64,000 nucleotides of DNA, taken from the NCBI RefSeq assembly GCF_019218265.1, contig NZ_JAHUZE010000004.1:503181-567180 (forward strand), written 5' to 3'. This DNA comes from Maritimibacter dapengensis. GTDB taxonomy: Bacteria; Pseudomonadota; Alphaproteobacteria; Rhodobacterales; Rhodobacteraceae. Shown one piece after another: positions 63,621 through 64,000 of the stretch; position 1 is the stretch's first letter; each line of letters begins with the position of its first letter. The translations under genes and the position numbers were made by a program. The notes under the pieces were generated by a model, which ran no database searches, was not told the origin of the DNA, and saw only the letters and a program-made list of their open reading frames with translations.

Positions 63621-64000
63621 ATGACCAAACTTGACGTCATCACCATCGGCCGGGCGGGGGTCGACCTTTACGGCGACCAGATCGGCGGCCGGCTTGAGGA
63701 TATGGGATCGTTCTCGAAGTATATCGGGGGGTCACCGACGAACATCGCGGCGGGGACGGCAAGGCTGGGGCTGAAGTCCGCGCTGATCAGCCGGGTCGGG
63801 GACGAGCATATGGGGCGCTTCATCGTCGAAGAGCTGGCGCGCGAGGGGGTGAACACGGATGGGATCGTGACCGACCCCGAACGGCTGACCGCGCTCGTCA
63901 TCCTCGGTATCCGCGACGAGGAACAGTTTCCGCTGATCTTCTACCGCGAGAACTGCGCGGACATGGCGCTGTGCGAGGATGACATCGACCCGGACTTCGT
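63621..64000 (+). CDS. iolC: 5-dehydro-2-deoxygluconokinase (IolC), 3' end outside window
   Basis: Only the first 126 residues are present. KLDVITIGRAGVDLYGDQIGG and MGSFSKYIGGSPTNIAAGTA are typical of IolC kinases (PfkB superfamily). It links the cluster to the inositol pathway and implies that further iol genes lie to the right. Confidence 0.88.
   Translation, partial: MTKLDVITIGRAGVDLYGDQIGGRLEDMGSFSKYIGGSPTNIAAGTARLGLKSALISRVGDEHMGRFIVEELAREGVNTDGIVTDPERLTALVILGIRDEEQFPLIFYRENCADMALCEDDIDPDF

Noticed and set aside
1..64000. CRISPR array or prophage
   Set aside because: No regular spaced repeats and no phage structural genes were seen anywhere in the window.

Overview
The window is high-GC DNA from an alphaproteobacterium, most likely a Rhodobacteraceae (Rhodobacter/Roseobacter-type) species. 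The evidence is the gene order of the [NiFe] hydrogenase locus, which follows Rhodobacter capsulatus, together with small protein families typical of Rhodobacterales and GC-rich intergenic hairpins beside gene ends. The species cannot be fixed from the sequence alone.

1-3.7 kb: the 3' part of an acyl-CoA synthetase gene, an acyl-CoA dehydrogenase and a convergent MFS exporter. 3.8-26.9 kb: a complete uptake-hydrogenase locus on the minus strand. In transcription order it reads hupT-hupU-hupV (H2 sensing), hypF, hupS-hupL-(62-aa small protein)-hupC (membrane H2 oxidation), then hupD-F-G-H-J-K, hypA-B, hupR, hypC-D-E (maturation and response regulator). About 3.8 kb of foreign content (SH3/DUF1236 protein, an alpha/beta-hydrolase-like protein, an ankyrin protein) separates hupC from hupD, and a minus-strand terminator follows hupC. 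HupR carries GAFAGL where sigma-54 activators have GAFTGA.

27-40.2 kb: mostly housekeeping and small genes: rpmB, a PCuAC copper chaperone, a large RTX-type secreted protein, a sirtuin, a low-molecular-weight phosphatase, a PfkB kinase, a glycerophosphodiesterase, lepA, dodecin, cytochrome b561, several very small membrane proteins and tRNA-Arg(UCU). An AT-rich orphan gene, a 71-bp nested palindromic element and a 4 x 11-bp tandem array lie here.

40.2-46.6 kb: a tripartite tricarboxylate transporter operon (TctCBA) with an alpha/beta hydrolase inside it and an AraC regulator, bounded by a tRNA on one side and an IS5-type transposase remnant on the other.

46.6-64 kb (window end): the most interesting part. 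It resembles an inositol or rhizopine (moc) catabolic cluster but is enlarged. It has two oxygenase modules, each with a membrane di-iron enzyme (one desaturase-type, one sterol-desaturase/hydroxylase-type), its own Rieske ferredoxin and its own divergent PanB-like TIM-barrel protein. Around them are three LacI regulators with visible palindromic operators, two sugar-binding proteins sharing one permease and one ATPase, three Gfo/Idh/MocA dehydrogenases including an IolG-like one, two sugar isomerases including a MocC/IolE-like one, and the start of iolC. My reading is that O-methylated (or otherwise decorated) cyclitols are imported, oxidatively dealkylated by the oxygenase-Rieske pairs, and fed into the inositol pathway. 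The PanB-like proteins may handle the released C1 unit. That role is inference: they have lost several catalytic residues of true ketopantoate hydroxymethyltransferase.
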